From assembly GCA_003117195.1 (NCBI GenBank), contig BDSI01000068.1:385689-449688 (forward strand): a stretch of 64,000 nucleotides of DNA, written 5' to 3'. This document shows, piece after piece, positions 20,150 to 32,230 of this stretch; within the stretch, counting starts at the first letter, position 1, and each line of letters opens with the position of its first letter. The notes below the pieces were generated by a model. That model saw nothing but the letters and a program-made list of their open reading frames with translations, made no database searches and was not told the origin of the DNA. A program made the translations under genes and the position numbers. This DNA is from Eudorina sp. 2006-703-Eu-15. Lineage: Eukaryota; Chlorophyta; Chlorophyceae; Chlamydomonadales; Volvocaceae.

Positions 20150-22571
20150 GCTGCTGTGGCGGCTGATGTTGATCCGCGTGGGGTTGCGGCCCCGCGGATC
20201 GGTTGCTGCCGCTGCCAGTTCCTGTACTGCAGCTGCTGAGGCAGCTGGCGGCGGGCCTGCCGGCGTCAACCCAGCGATGTATACCCGGGTGCTGGGAGTC
20301 CACACCCGCCACCTCCCATCCCACGCGGCAGCCCAGCTCGTCCCGCAGCCAGCACAGCGCCTCCTGGGGGCAGCCGGCCACCGCGCATCTGGAGAGCAGG
20401 TCCAGGGACAGCCACTCGGGCACCGTCAGGTTCTTGCGCAGCCACCCCAGGGTGGCTCGATCGCCGTTGCGCGCCGCCCGGATGTAGACCGAGGCCGTGT
20501 CCTGGGTCCGGCAACGAAGCCGGTTCGACGGATCCGGAAGGGGGCCACTGTTCAATTTGGGTCGAGATACCGTGGCGGCGACGGCGGCATGGTGGGACGT
20601 ACGGCAGTGTGGCGATACGGCAAGACATAGCAGTAATAACCGCGGGGCGGTTGTTGGCAGCGATGACGCACGGATGACACATGGATAGTAATAATCGTGA
20701 CAAGGTGGCTGGAGTAATGTCTTTCAGGACTGAGCACGTGGGCCCCGGCATGACGGCAGTGCGAGCATGTCGGAGCGCACAAACCGGCTCGTCCACTGAA
20801 CCGTCTGAGAACGCCGTCCCGGGGCCCATGGCCCAGGGCTAAGACCCAACACTCATGGCTTAAACGTAATCCACCGGGATCGATCTCACGACGTAGCCGC
20901 CCCACGGGAGCTCTTGCCACGCGACCTCTGGCGCGTTTCGAGCAGGGAGGACAGCGTGATCGCGGGGAAGGGTGTCCTGTCTTCCGTTCATTCGGCCGGA
21001 GAACACCGTACTTCAACCATTGCCGTACAATACCGTACATGTACTGATACAAGAATATCCCGCTGCATCCGCTGTACCCTCACCAGTCGCCCCTCCCCAA
21101 GCAGCAGCCCGTCTCTCACCCCAGAGTTCAAGAAGCCGTTCTCCCCCATCCACGCCAGGGCCTCCTCGCACCCGCCCTTGGCGGCCGCCTCCATCACGCC
21201 GATCGGATACGACTGGTTCCGTAGCCGGATCCACCCCAGCAGCGCCACGCTGCCCGACTCGGCCGCCGCCGGCAACAGCTCGTTAATGCCGCTGTCGTCC
21301 TCATCATTTATGACGTAGTTCAGCTCCTCCACCGCCCACTCCACAACGGGCAGGTGGCCCCCACGCGCCGCCGCCAGCGCCACGGCCCGCTTGGTGGCCG
21401 GGTCGTCGAGGCAGCAGGTGCTGTGGAGCGCCTGGAGGAACGCCAGCCGGCCCGCGCCTGCGGCGGCCTCCGCGGCGTCACGCGCGTAGTCGTACGAAGT
21501 AAACGACGTCAGGAGGTACTCCACGACGTCGAGGTTGCCGTTGCGGCCCAGGGTGTGGAACAGCCGCTTCAGTTCGCTGCCCAGCGGTGGCTCGGGGTTG
21601 GCGTCGACGTCAGCGTGTGGAACGGGGAACATGGCGGCGGCGGCGGCGGCGGCGGACGCGGAGGCGGCGGAGGCGGAGGCGGCGGAGGCGGAGGCGGCCG
21701 GTGGACCCCTCGCGGGGGGCATAAGATCGTACAACGGACAGCCCCGCTCCTTAAGCCACTCCAGACGCGTCACGCCGTGGGACGCCGCGGCTGCCTTCAA
21801 GGCCGCTTTGACGCTGACAGGGAAGCCCAGGCCCTGCAGCCACTCCACCTTCGCCCGCCAGTCGTGCGTGGGGCTGCCCGCCGCCGCCGCCAGGATGACC
21901 GCCCTGCGGCTGTGGTGCAGGGTCGGGACCCTTGGAACCCACGCGTCATACAGCTTCTTGAAGATTCCCAGGTCACAGCCCTCCGCCGCCGCCTCCAGAA
22001 GCTTCTCCGGGCGTAGGACGTGATGCGCGGGCCGCATCAGGCCCTGTTCCTCCATAAGGCCCAAGTGGCCACCGCGGGCAATGGCGCACAACGCCTCTTC
22101 GGTGCAGGGACAGCCCATGCCGAGCATGTAGTTGAAGACGGCGCGGTGGCCGCCCTGGCCGGCGGAGGCCAGGGCCTTGCCCCAGGGGCACTCCCGGGCG
22201 TGTAGCCACCGGCACGACTTTAGCTGTCCAGCCGCCGCCGCGGCCTCCATCATTGCCTCGTCGGGGAAGCAGCCGGCGGCATCGAATGCGAAGACGAGGT
22301 TGTCGAGGACGCCGCTGGCGGCGGTGTGGCAGACGAGCCGCAGCCGCTGGGCGTGGCTGAGTGACTTGACGCGGTGCGTGAAGGCGTGGCGAGGGCACGG
22401 CTGAGAGAGCCGGATGGTTTTGTATTCGGCATCGCTGAAGTAGGCGGCGTAGGCTTTGTTAACGAGTCGGACGTTGCAGGGGATGTCGTTGTGGGGCAGG
22501 AAGCTGGCGATGTGGGCGCGCAACATGGGATTGGACCAGACGTCCTCTGCGGCGTTTGGCATCTTTGCCAT
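19959..22571 (-). CDS. ANK2: F-box-like/ankyrin-like repeat protein with poly-Gln, 664 aa
   Basis: Exon 1 is 22571-21120 and exon 2 is 20501-19959. The donor GTGAGA follows LNSG and the acceptor CCCAG precedes GACACGG; both are phase 0. Residues about 15-50 are F-box-like (RAHIASFLPHNDIPCNVRLV, NKAYAAYFSDAEYKTIRLSQ). Ankyrin-like units follow, for example AAAAAGQLKSCRWLHARECP, GQGGHRAVFNYMLGMGCP and AARGGHLPVVEWAVEEL. Near residue 300 an ASASAAS-type Ala/Ser run is coded by a GCGGAGGCG repeat. Exon 2 adds the unit AARNGDRATLGWLRKNL and then a poly-Gln run of about 12 (CAG repeat at 20121-20157) and a Gly/Arg-rich end. The closest paralogue in exon 1 is ANK3. The exact role is unknown; a protein-binding adaptor is inferred. 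Confidence 0.86.
20121..20157 (-). repeat. CAG trinucleotide run in ANK2 exon 2
   Basis: CTG units on the plus strand with one TTG interruption; in the ANK2 frame they code consecutive Gln. Confidence 0.9.
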
Positions 22572-25069
22572 AGCGGTCCGACGATTAGTTACTAAATTAC
22601 AAGTCCTGTGCGCAAATAAATAGGGTATGCCTCATGCAAGGGAGGTGTCTATGTAAAGTAATGCCAGTGCGTTCCGTCACACTGACGAAGTCGGCAATTC
22701 GTCGATCAAAGAATAAAGTCCCCAGATGGTGGAGCCGATAGAAGATCTGCACCTGGAAATTAAAAAATAGAACACTAACGCAGCACAGTGGCATGTACAT
22801 TTTATACTTCCGCGACCGCTGTACGGCATTTTCCCTTGCAGCACTTGCAGCTTGCAATTCCTCATGCGCTGAGGGTAATCTTCAGGCATACAGCTTTTCT
22901 TTTTAATATGAAATCATTTGCTGCGAAGCTACGTTGTAGAATTGCCCGAACAGGCCACGGGCACGGACTTATTGGGAAGCTGCGCCTTGTCGATCGACGG
23001 CTATCTGTGCGCTCCTGTTGTGTCCCCTCCCTGGAAACACAACCTACCTTCAAACTGTTATCAGGATGTCAAGATCGCGCCATCTCGGAAAGCAAAGTTC
23101 TGGCCTGCTCTGGCGGCCAGACAAGAGGTAGGCACAACAGCTAGTACGAACCCTGATGAAAGCGCCGTGACATGAACCGGCAACGAGGGAGTAGACGCCC
23201 TTATTTGCTGTCAAGGCCGAGGTCGCGGTTCCGTGCTCGTCGGTGCGTGTGCTAGCAGCCACGCATACGGCCGGCCTGTTGAACTGCGTCGAACCGTCAC
23301 CGCCGCACGTTCTCCGTCACCACCGTTGCCGACCGTCTCGCGACAAAACATATCCACGTGCAAGTACCGGTATCGTCCCGATTGCCGTACGTATCCATCC
23401 GAGAACGGACACCACATACATACACGGTGCCCGACTGGAAAGATGCGCCCACTCCCCACTCCCCAGATACTTACTTCCCGTCATCCGGCTGCTCTGGCGA
23501 CGGGCCAGGCTCGCTTGCTTCCCTACCTGGCGGCCGACGCAGCAGTACGGCATTGTACGGCGGCAGCGCAGGCATGAACTGACACGACGCGGCTCTCTCC
23601 CGGAGATAAACAAAGCTCTGTCTCTCCGGTATGTGCCCTGTTACCCTGCGCGTGATTACTGTTCTTTCTCTTCTGTGTGCTGTGCTACGATGCAGAACAT
23701 GCAAGTCCCGGTTGCAGCCCAGGACTGGATATGACCACCGCAGGAAGTTGCGATAACGGCGACAACAGTTACCCGTACCCGCACCCGTAGTCCCGTAGTT
23801 CCGTACCTGTAGTCCCGTCCCCGTCCCCGTAGTCCCGTACCCGCACCCGTAGTCCCGTACCCGGGGGCTCCAGGCTCAGCCCCGGCTGCCGGCTGCAATA
23901 CCCCTTGGCACCGAGGGCTCCCCGTGAGGACTAGGTCTCTAATGCACCGCCAACCGCCGGTTGTGACGACCGCGAGTTAACGAATGAACGAAACGACGAG
24001 ACGATTTTCGATGTGTCTGAACGCTGCGTGTTACACCGGTCACTGTCGCGGCAGGAGAAGACACTTTCTTCAAATCAGGCAAAGCTGCGGGAGCAAACAC
24101 CTCCCCCAATGTCCGCTACCCAAGAGTCCGTACCCCCTCACTGTGCCGTACCTCGCCGTACGCAGGCGCCCCGCTTCCACGCGCACCACGGCAGTTCGTT
24201 CACAATAACTTCAACCAACCAACCAACCAACCAACTATGTGCTCCGCTACGCTGCGCTTCGATAGGGGAACTAGATGCTTTACGCAGGTCATCAGCGCAG
24301 TTGAGGTCAATGTATACCCGACAGCTGCCGATACGGTGATGCGCTCGAGAGCGTGACGACGACGACGCATGTCACTCTCCGCCGCCGCCCGCCTTCCCGT
24401 CAAGCCGGGAAGCAAGCCACCGCCGCTGATCAATCGTCAATGCCAACGGCATGCCAACTGTGTAACCTGCCTGCCATGCGCCGCGGAAGGGACAGACACT
24501 GCGCGGGACCGAGCTGCCACATGATGGCGGACGCGGTGTGGTTGAATGAATGAATGGATGGATGAACGAACGTTACAGCGGACACATCAGCGGGAGCGGC
24601 GGAGAGCTTCAGGAGACCACAGCCCCGCCGCCAGCAAGCCGCACCCCGTCCCGTCGGTCGTCCAGATCCGCCCTGCCTGCCCTTTGGTGCCCTGCTCCCC
24701 CCCAAAGAACGCAAATCTCGCCAACCTGTCCGTTGGCATGTCACCGCCCTGATCACTCACGCCAACGCAAACGTTCGCGATGTACGGCACCTCCCGGTGG
24801 GGCCGACTGTGGCGATGGTGCCGTACCCTGCCTCTATACTTCCCCAGCCCCCCGGGCTTATCCTCAGGCTGTAGGGCGCCACCGAAACCCCCAAGTCAGT
24901 CGAAGTACGGTGCGATTTGTACGGCACATGTGAACCGTTTGCAAGACGCAAATGGCGTGGACAAGTCTACCGGGTATCCGGGTGTCGATACCCGCAACCT
25001 GCAGCCCCCGCCGGTGGCCGCCGCGCCTTGCCACCGCCCTCGCCGGCCCGCCGCTCCCGCGTTCGCAGG
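22572..25069. other. Spacer between ANK2 and ANK3
   Basis: The first 400 bp are AT-rich and probably hold the ANK2 promoter. At 23768-23870 there is an irregular CCCGTACC/CCCGTAGT repeat. At 24541-24583 a GAAT/GGAT run adjoins GTTACAGCGGAC, the end motif of repeat R. A block at 24579-24840 recurs at 30223-30530. No gene is recognised. Confidence 0.5.
24579..24840. repeat. Interspersed block, copy 1 (second copy near 30.2 kb)
   Basis: Shared landmarks are CGGACACATC(A/C)GCGGG, a CCGCCAGCAAGCCGCACCCC block, CGTCGGTCGTCCAGATCCGC and CCTGCCTCTATACT. It begins directly after the R-type end motif, so it is probably the body of a minus-oriented retroelement. Confidence 0.65.
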
Positions 25070-27629
25070 TCATCGCACCCCAATCAGTTCGACTGTCCTG
25101 CCGCCCTTCCTCAATCCTGCAAATGCTGCTGCTGTCGCTGCTGCTGTTGCTGCTGCTGTCGTTGTTGTCGCTGCTGCTGATATTGCTGTAGTAGTTGCTG
25201 TAGTTGTTGTTGTTGCAGTTGTTGCAGTTGTTGCTGCTGCCATTGTGCCTGGCGCTCCGCGGATCGGTTGCTGCTGCCGGTTGCCGTACTGCGGGTTGCC
25301 GTACTGCTGCTGAGGTAGCTGGCGCCACACCCGCCAGCAGCAATCCAGCTGTGTATTCCGGGGTTCTGGGCGTCCAGACCTGCTGCGGACTACCCAGGCA
25401 TTGCCGTGCAAGAAAGTCAGCTCCTTGGACAGCCCCGGTGGAACCGGCAGGTGTTGCCGCAACCACCGCAGGGTGGGTAGGTCACTGTTCTTGGCCGCCT
25501 CGACGTAGACCGAGGAGTTATACTGGGGGACGCCGGATTGAACGAGGCGGGGCTCAGTTTATTTGGGTCGAGACGACGACAGCGGGGATCCAACGACACG
25601 GACACACTCTGTCAACAGTAACGGCTGCGGGGACAGGTTGCGCGGTCGTATGACCGACCCCACAAAACTGAGCAATTAGAAAACTCAGCTAACTCAGCTC
25701 TCAGCATTAGGGACCGCACGCGCCTTAGCTCTGACCATGCGTTGCTGCCTTACACGATTAGCACGCAGAAATGATTCATCGGTTAAAGAACCCTCTGCCC
25801 TAAAAGATTCAATGGCAACCCGAAAACTAGCCAAGCAACCCTAGAATATAAAAAACAATTCATGTCAATATCGTTGCACAAGACTGGCCGTTTCCGCAGT
25901 GACAAACAACTACCCGCCATCGTTCATATGAAGCCTGAGGCTGTCGGATCATTGTCGCAGGAACGGGCTCTGCGTTGGACCCACGGGTCGGAGCCTACCC
26001 TTTCAACGCCGGAATCGAACGCGGGGCAACGCCAACGGTACCCCTGGAGGGGCTCGACGAACGTGCTCCGAGCAGAGACAGCGTGATAGCACGGGAGGCA
26101 TCCCTGAATTCCGTACATTCCGGCAGCAGGACACAACACAGTAACTGCACTGACGTGACAACGCCGCGCTGCGTCCGCTATACCGCAAGTAGCCGCCCGT
26201 CACGCACCCAAAGTGCCAGAACGCCGCGCGCCTTCATCCACTCCAGGGCCTCCTTGCACCCGCTTTTGGCGGCCGCCGCCAGCACGTGGAACGTGTGGGA
26301 ATCGTTCCGTTCCCATACCCAATCCAGAAGCGCCACATTGCCCGACTCGGCCGCCGCGGTGAGCAGCACGTTACTGCCACACGAGGTCGCAGCTTTTATG
26401 TTGTACTTGAGCTCCTCCACCGCCCACCGCACAACGGGCAGGTGGCCCCCACGCGCCGCCGCCAGCGCCACAGCCGACTTGGTGTCCCGGTCGTCGACGC
26501 GGCCGATGCTGTGGAGCGCCTCGAGGAACGCCAGCCGGCCCGCACCTGCGGCGGCCTCAGCGGCGTCACGCGCGTAGTCGTACGACGCAAACGACTTCAG
26601 CAGGTACTCCGCGACGGCGAAGTTACCGTCGCGGCCCAAGGCGCGGAACAGCTCTGCCTCGGTGGCCACTCTCGGCGCCGGCGCCGTACTCGGGTCGTCC
26701 CTGAGCGGGGGTAGCGGATAGCCCCGCCCCTGGAGCCATTCCAGACGCGTCACGCCGTCAGGCGCCACGGCTGCCTTCAAGGCCGCCTTGACACTGACAG
26801 GGTAGCCCAGGCCCTCCAGCCACTCCACCTTTGCCTGCCAGTCGTGCGTCGGGCTGCCCGCCGCCGCCGCCAGGATAGCTTCCTGGCGGCCGCGGCTCAG
26901 CGGACCCCGGGCCGGCCCGCCCCGATCGGCGCCGGCGAGCCACGCGATGTACAGTTGCGTCAAGATGGCCAGGTCGCAGCCCTCCGCCGCCGCCACCAAC
27001 AGCTTATCTGGGAAGTACCCCAGGCCACCGACACCGCCGCCGAGTATGATGCGTCCCGTGTTTCGCATCATGCCCAGTTCCTCCATGAGGCCCACATGGC
27101 CACCGCGGGCGATGGCGTAAACCGCGTCCTCGGTCCGGGGGCAACCCATCTCCAGCACGTACTCCAAGACGGCGCGGTGGCCGCCCTGGCCGGCGGAGAC
27201 AAGGGCCTTGCCCCAGGGACACTCTAGCACCTGCAGCCACGCGCACGACTCCAGCTGTCCAGCCGCCGCCGCGGCCTCCATCATCTCCTCGCAGGGGAAG
27301 CAGCCGGCGGCATCGAAGGCGACCGCGAGGTTGGCCACGTCGCCGCTGGCGGCGGTGAGGCAGACGAGCCGCAGTCGCTGGGCGTGGTTGAGTGACTTGA
27401 CACTGTCGGGGTTGGCCCAGTGGTGCTTGAAGGCGTGGTGTGGGCAAGGCTGAGAGAGCCGGATGGTTTTGTGCTCGGCATCGCTGAAGGCGGCGGCGTA
27501 GGCTTTGTCGACGAGTCGGAGGCTGCAGGGGATGTCGTTGTGGGGCAGGAGGCCGGCGATGCGGGAGTGCAGCAGGGACTGAGGGAGTCTGGAACTGACG
27601 GCCCCAGTACCGTCTGCGGTGTCGGTCAT
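25070..27629 (-). CDS. ANK3: F-box-like/ankyrin-like repeat protein, 624 aa, diverged tail
   Basis: Exon 1 is 27629-26208 and exon 2 is 25522-25070. The donor GTGCGT follows LALW and the acceptor CCCAG precedes TATAACTCC; both are phase 0. The F-box-like start reads HSRIAGLLPHNDIPCSLRLV. Ankyrin-like units closely match ANK2 (AAAAAGQLESCAWLQVLECP, GQGGHRAVLEYVLEMGCP, AARGGHLPVVRWAVEEL). Exon 2 keeps the first unit (AAKNSDLPTLRWLRQHLPVP). It then lacks the segment coding RCAVAGCPQEALCWL in ANK2, and the residual homology lies in a different frame, so the end is an unrelated Gln- then Ala/Thr-rich tail. The gene may still be functional because the repeat body is intact, but its C-terminus is degenerate. 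Confidence 0.82.
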
Positions 27630-27712
27630 GGTGGCCGATTGATAAGGAAAGCCACGGACGCTAATGTCTCCAGTCGACTGTAGTCTTAGTTTGATGTTCC
27701 TCGCATCAGGCC

Positions 27713-27784
27713 AGTGCCGCTAGCAATTTGGCATACAAATGGCCAGGGCCGTCCCTGGTGCCGCTAGCAGTTAGACATACAATT
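27713..27784. repeat. Direct duplication flanking a short palindrome
   Basis: AGTGCCGCTAGCAATTTGGC and GGTGCCGCTAGCAGTTAGAC, each followed by ATACAAT or ATACAAA, lie 45 bp apart. Between them is CCAGGGCCGTCCCTGG, a 6-bp stem with a 4-nt loop. Confidence 0.7.
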
Positions 27785-29250
27785 GTTGCCTCAGAACATT
27801 TGCCCAAAAGGTCGATATGCGGTTGATCTGACGGGCAAGGTCAAGGAAACAGCTTGGAAGCCGTAGGCCTTCTTTAGGTCGTGTGATCTAATCCCAGTGC
27901 AAGCCGCGACCTCATTGCATCCCTCCGATACAGCATTGAGATATCTTTAGGAGGGTTTGTGACACTGTTGCCGCATTATGCTCTGATATGTCGGGCTCAC
28001 CAATTGTACGGCATTTTACATTTCAAAGATCTGGAAATTGCGCCATAGCGGTGTTGAGAGGCTCATGAGACGTAATGAAGTTTGTCAGGAATTACGAGTA
28101 CGTCAAAGCAGCTTGGGGAAAGACATCGCCACTGTGACAGGTAATGGACGTTTGCTAACGGTGCTAACGGGTATGTAACTCGACAGGAAATTGTGTCCCG
28201 TCCATGCCAGTCCATGCGATGACGATGCGCTTTTGCTGTGTCCCAGCCTTGGAAGCACCACACAAAGCCTGTAACTGCTGCCGTACAAAACTGTCATGGC
28301 AAGTCCGCACATAAGGTACCAACACCGGCAGCAAGCTTGCACGGGTTTGCATGGTCGGTGGATACTGACGCCGCTGGGGTTTCTCTTGGTAGACACCGAT
28401 GAGGTCCCTCTGTGCGGTCTAATGTAGTAATGTAACCGTTACAAGGTGGACCGGTCTGCTGTTACGTCATTTGTTCATGACGTGGCCCTAGCTGGCAAAG
28501 GAGGCGGTGTTGTTTTGCCTGCCACCGATGCCCCCCGCGGGGACCCCTTGACAGACGCTCAATATTACGGTGTGTCCAGCCCATTCCAATAGACAGTGCA
28601 AGCCGCCAGACCCCATCATAGATCCTTGCGGCTTGGCGCAAGGAATGCGGTATCCCCGGCGGACGGGCTAGCCCCCCGGGCCCGTCCATATCATTCGGGG
28701 GTGCCACCCTTCATTCCTTCATTTCAGTGCTGCACCCATACATGCGTGTGCATATATGACAGCACGGCACGGCACACTACGCGACGGGGGCTACTTTGTC
28801 GTGCAATGTACATATTATCAAGGAGGACCCCACTGTCAAAGTGCGATGCCGATGGAGATTTCGGTCAGCTCCGAACTCATCATCGTCCTCGGGTCCCAGG
28901 GCCGAAGCGGCTGGCGGTGGAGGAGGCACCTCGGGACCACCTGCAGCGTCGCCACCACTTGCACCCTCTTGCACACGGCAGCGGGCCCACGGCTCGCTCT
29001 CTGGCTGCACACGGAGCAGTACGGCAATGCGTGTTGCTCAGGCAGGCAGAACAGGAGTGCGTGACACATGCACAGGCGGATTGTGTGGCACTGACACGGG
29101 CATAGGGCCCCCTTTCACTGTGCGCACTGGAAGTCCGTGACCCTGAACTCAAGCAGGTCAGCTGATGTGAGGTTACTTGGAAACCGGATCTTAAGTTATT
29201 GCAAGCACAGTGTGTGGGCGATGACCAGATGACTTGATGCTGATGATGAT

Positions 29251-29360
29251 GATGCTGCTGATGGTGATGCTGCTGATGGTGATGCTGCTGATGGTGATGC
29301 TGCTGATGGTGATGCTGCTGATGGTGATGCTGCTGATGGTGATGCTGCTGACGGTGATGC
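29251..29360. repeat. 15-bp minisatellite, about 7 units
   Basis: The unit GATGCTGCTGATGGT is repeated head to tail, with a GAT-rich lead-in from about 29237. Minus frames read ISSIT repeats, an artefact of the 15-bp period. Confidence 0.95.
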
Positions 29361-30222
29361 TGATGCTACTTGTCAGGCCGGACCACGCACCGGCGGAAGA
29401 CTCCTTCGCCCCACGACATGCCGCGCGCCGAAACCTGCCCGACATGCTTCGCGGGGACCGACGGTTAACATACATACATGGCTTACTTTGTAGTATGCAT
29501 GTATGTATGCCACATCACCACCGCATTCCTGATCGAGCGCATCACTGAACCAGCTCAACACGATGGCACCTGCCGGCACTTGCAGGCGAGGCGAGCAGCG
29601 AGCAGCGAGCCCTGCAGGAGGAAAACACGCACGTCTCCCGGTCCGGCAAATAAAGGGCTGCGCCACCCGATTGCGGCAGCGGGTCGCGCGGCCGTCCGCC
29701 CAGCCACACAGACAGACCGAGACCCGGGGCAACGAGCCGACTGACGAGGTCCACAGCGGTGGAGGGCATCTAGTGGACGGCCGCGCCCCGTTCTGTGGCC
29801 GCTGCTGCACCCACCCGGGGCCCAACGGATACTCAAAGCCGCCGCGCGCGCGAGGCAGGCTCGCCAACGACGCAAAACACAAACGGAGAGAAGCAGCGGA
29901 GCAGGCACACACGTAGCTGCGGCCGCTCGGTCTTTCCGTAGCAGTAAACACATGTACTAAAATCAACGTGTATCATGGTCTCTTGTCTCGCGGCTCACAT
30001 TTACTTTGCAAGTTACACGTCTACCTTACCCCGTCGCTCGCATGTCGGGCACGGGTGCCTCATCACCGAAGAGGGCCCTATCACCAACACACACGCACAC
30101 ACACACGCACACGCGTATCCGGGCCTGGGTCGTTATGGGTGGGTTTCTCATTAAACACGCGCGCTACACGTTCCGTACACGGTCCGATACCGAAACAACA
30201 GCAAGGTACAAACGCAATCGAT

Positions 30223-30530
30223 GCGGACACATCCGCGGGGAGAGGCGGACAGCTTCCATACACCACAGCTCTACCGCCAGCAAGCCGCACCCCGCCCCGT
30301 TGTCCCGACCCGGCCTGCTGCCCTTACGGTATGTATCCCGTCGGTCGTCCAGATCCGCCCTACCTGCCGTTATGTGCCCCCCAAGAAACGCAAACCTCGC
30401 CAAACTGACCGTGCCTTTGCGGCGGCATGCGACTGCCCTTATCACGGCAACGTGAGGAGCCACGGTGTACTGCAGACCCCCAATGAGGCTGCTTGGTACG
30501 GCGGCCGCGACCTGCCTCTATACTCCCCCG
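30223..30530. repeat. Interspersed block, copy 2 (first copy near 24.6 kb)
   Basis: It has the same order of landmarks as 24579-24840, but contains an extra segment of about 40 bp before CGTCGGTCGTCCAGATCCGC. Confidence 0.65.
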
Positions 30531-31309
30531 CGGGGCGCGACCTCAAGACTACCCAACCACGTATACCTACCTACCCACCCGCCTCCCCGCCCACCCGCCT
30601 CACCACCCACCAGCCTCCCCACCCACCCGTCTACGGCACCTACACATCCATCCACCCAAGTCACAACGCACAACCCAACCGCACAGCGAGCAGCCGAGCA
30701 ACCCAACCTGAGGGACGTGGCCTCTCCGCCGGACCAGCAGGGATCGCCGACAGCACCCGACAGCACCCCAGAGCCGCAACAGCAACGTCTTGAACTTTAA
30801 GCCAGGAACGCAGCAATCGCACAGCCCGCAGCAGCAGCAGCAGCAGCAGCCGCAACAGCATCACGTCGTCGTACGAGTCGTACGATATTAGGACGCCCAC
30901 GCAAGCGCACGCCAGTAGAGCGGGCGGTCGGGCCCAGTTTGCCTGCGACGATTGTAAAAGTGCGACAACTCCCGCGCAGCTTCCGCGCCTCCGAGCAAGA
31001 AGTCATTGTCACAGCTATTTAGGCAACCCAACCCAACCCAACCCATAAAGCCACCCCATTAACTTTAGATATGACAGCGACACCGCACCGGGCCGCCCCC
31101 CGCCCACCCACACCCCCTCTCGCTTGCTTGGCGACTAGGACGAGTACTTCGGCAATCGTCCCGGTGAGGGCGGAGTAGCCGCCCTTCGCCCAGCACCATG
31201 CCCGGACCGGAACTTGTCATCTACATACACACACACCCCTAGCTAGTACGATTAGGTTGGGACGCGAGACCATGCTAGTTTTACCGCACCGGGCAGGGGC
31301 GCGCCTCCG

Positions 31310-31690
31310 AATTGCTGAGGAACGCGCCCTGGGTGCTGCAAGGACTTGAGCAGGTTGAACAGCGGACTGCGAGGCGCAGACCGCCCGGGATGGGCTTCCG
31401 CCCAATCCCTTGAGGGGGCACAGCTGTCACCGATCCTCAGGGATCGGGCGCGCGCCCTTGGTTGAGAGCGAGGGGACAGAGGCCCCTTACGCCCCTTTCC
31501 CCCGTATCCGGGGGAGAGTGCTTCGGCGGTCTCCCGTATGGGGCGGGTTAGCGCCCCCGGCCAGCGTCGGCCCGGCAGATATGTAACGATACACACACAC
31601 ACACACACGCGCGCGCGCGGCCCGGCTTACCGAACATATCAGCACGCAACATGTCGCTGAACACACACATTCACGGAACATGTGATATGC
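31310..31690. repeat. Hairpin-bearing repeat, copy 1
   Basis: It contains GGGGGAGAGTGCTTCGGCGG followed by TCTCCC, which can fold as a stem with a CTTCGG-type loop, then GTCGGCCCGGCA and, downstream, GCAAC-ATGTCGCTGAACACACA. The same order recurs in copy 2. Confidence 0.55.
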
Positions 31691-31989
31691 GCAAATAAGC
31701 ATATGTGGATTGGCATTGCTGGAATCGCCTTGCTCGCACGGCAACCCGACATGGGAGGCACGCGCGCACAGGAGATGGCTGGCGAATTGAATGTGCAGCA
31801 CCACCACCAACGAACAAACGCACACACACACGCAAGGACGTGAGGGAGGGCAGCCAACCGAGGCCCGCGACGCGCCGGACTGCGGCGAGCCCCAACGAGA
31901 CGGCCGAGGCCCCTTTCCTTCGGTGCAGCTGCCACTGCGCCCGTCGTCAGCGCGCGTGTGTGTTCCTCATTAGGTTCAGCAAGTGGGGG

Positions 31990-32230
31990 AGGGGATAAAA
32001 ATGGAACAAGCCCAGGCGCACCAGCCGCCCGGAAAGGGACCCCCTCCGGCTCTGTCCTCTCCTTCCCCTGCAAGGGAAGAGCAAGAGTGCTTCGGCGGTC
32101 TTTCCCTTGGGGGGACTGGGTCGGCAGCTCTTGCCCGGCGTCAGGCGTCAGGTCCGGTCAGACATGCAACACACATACGATCGGGCGGGCCCTTCGCTGA
32201 ACACACAAATCACGCACTCCGGTTCTGCCC
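31990..32230. repeat. Hairpin-bearing repeat, copy 2
   Basis: CAAGGGAA and TTCCCTTG bracket AGAGTGCTTCGGCGGTCT, the same loop sequence as copy 1 on a different, compensating stem. It is followed by GCCCGGCGTCAGG and CCTTCGCTGAACACACAAA. Confidence 0.55.

Noticed and set aside
23243..23734. 163-aa plus-strand open frame
   Set aside because: It overlaps other frames on both strands and has no domain or paralogue support.
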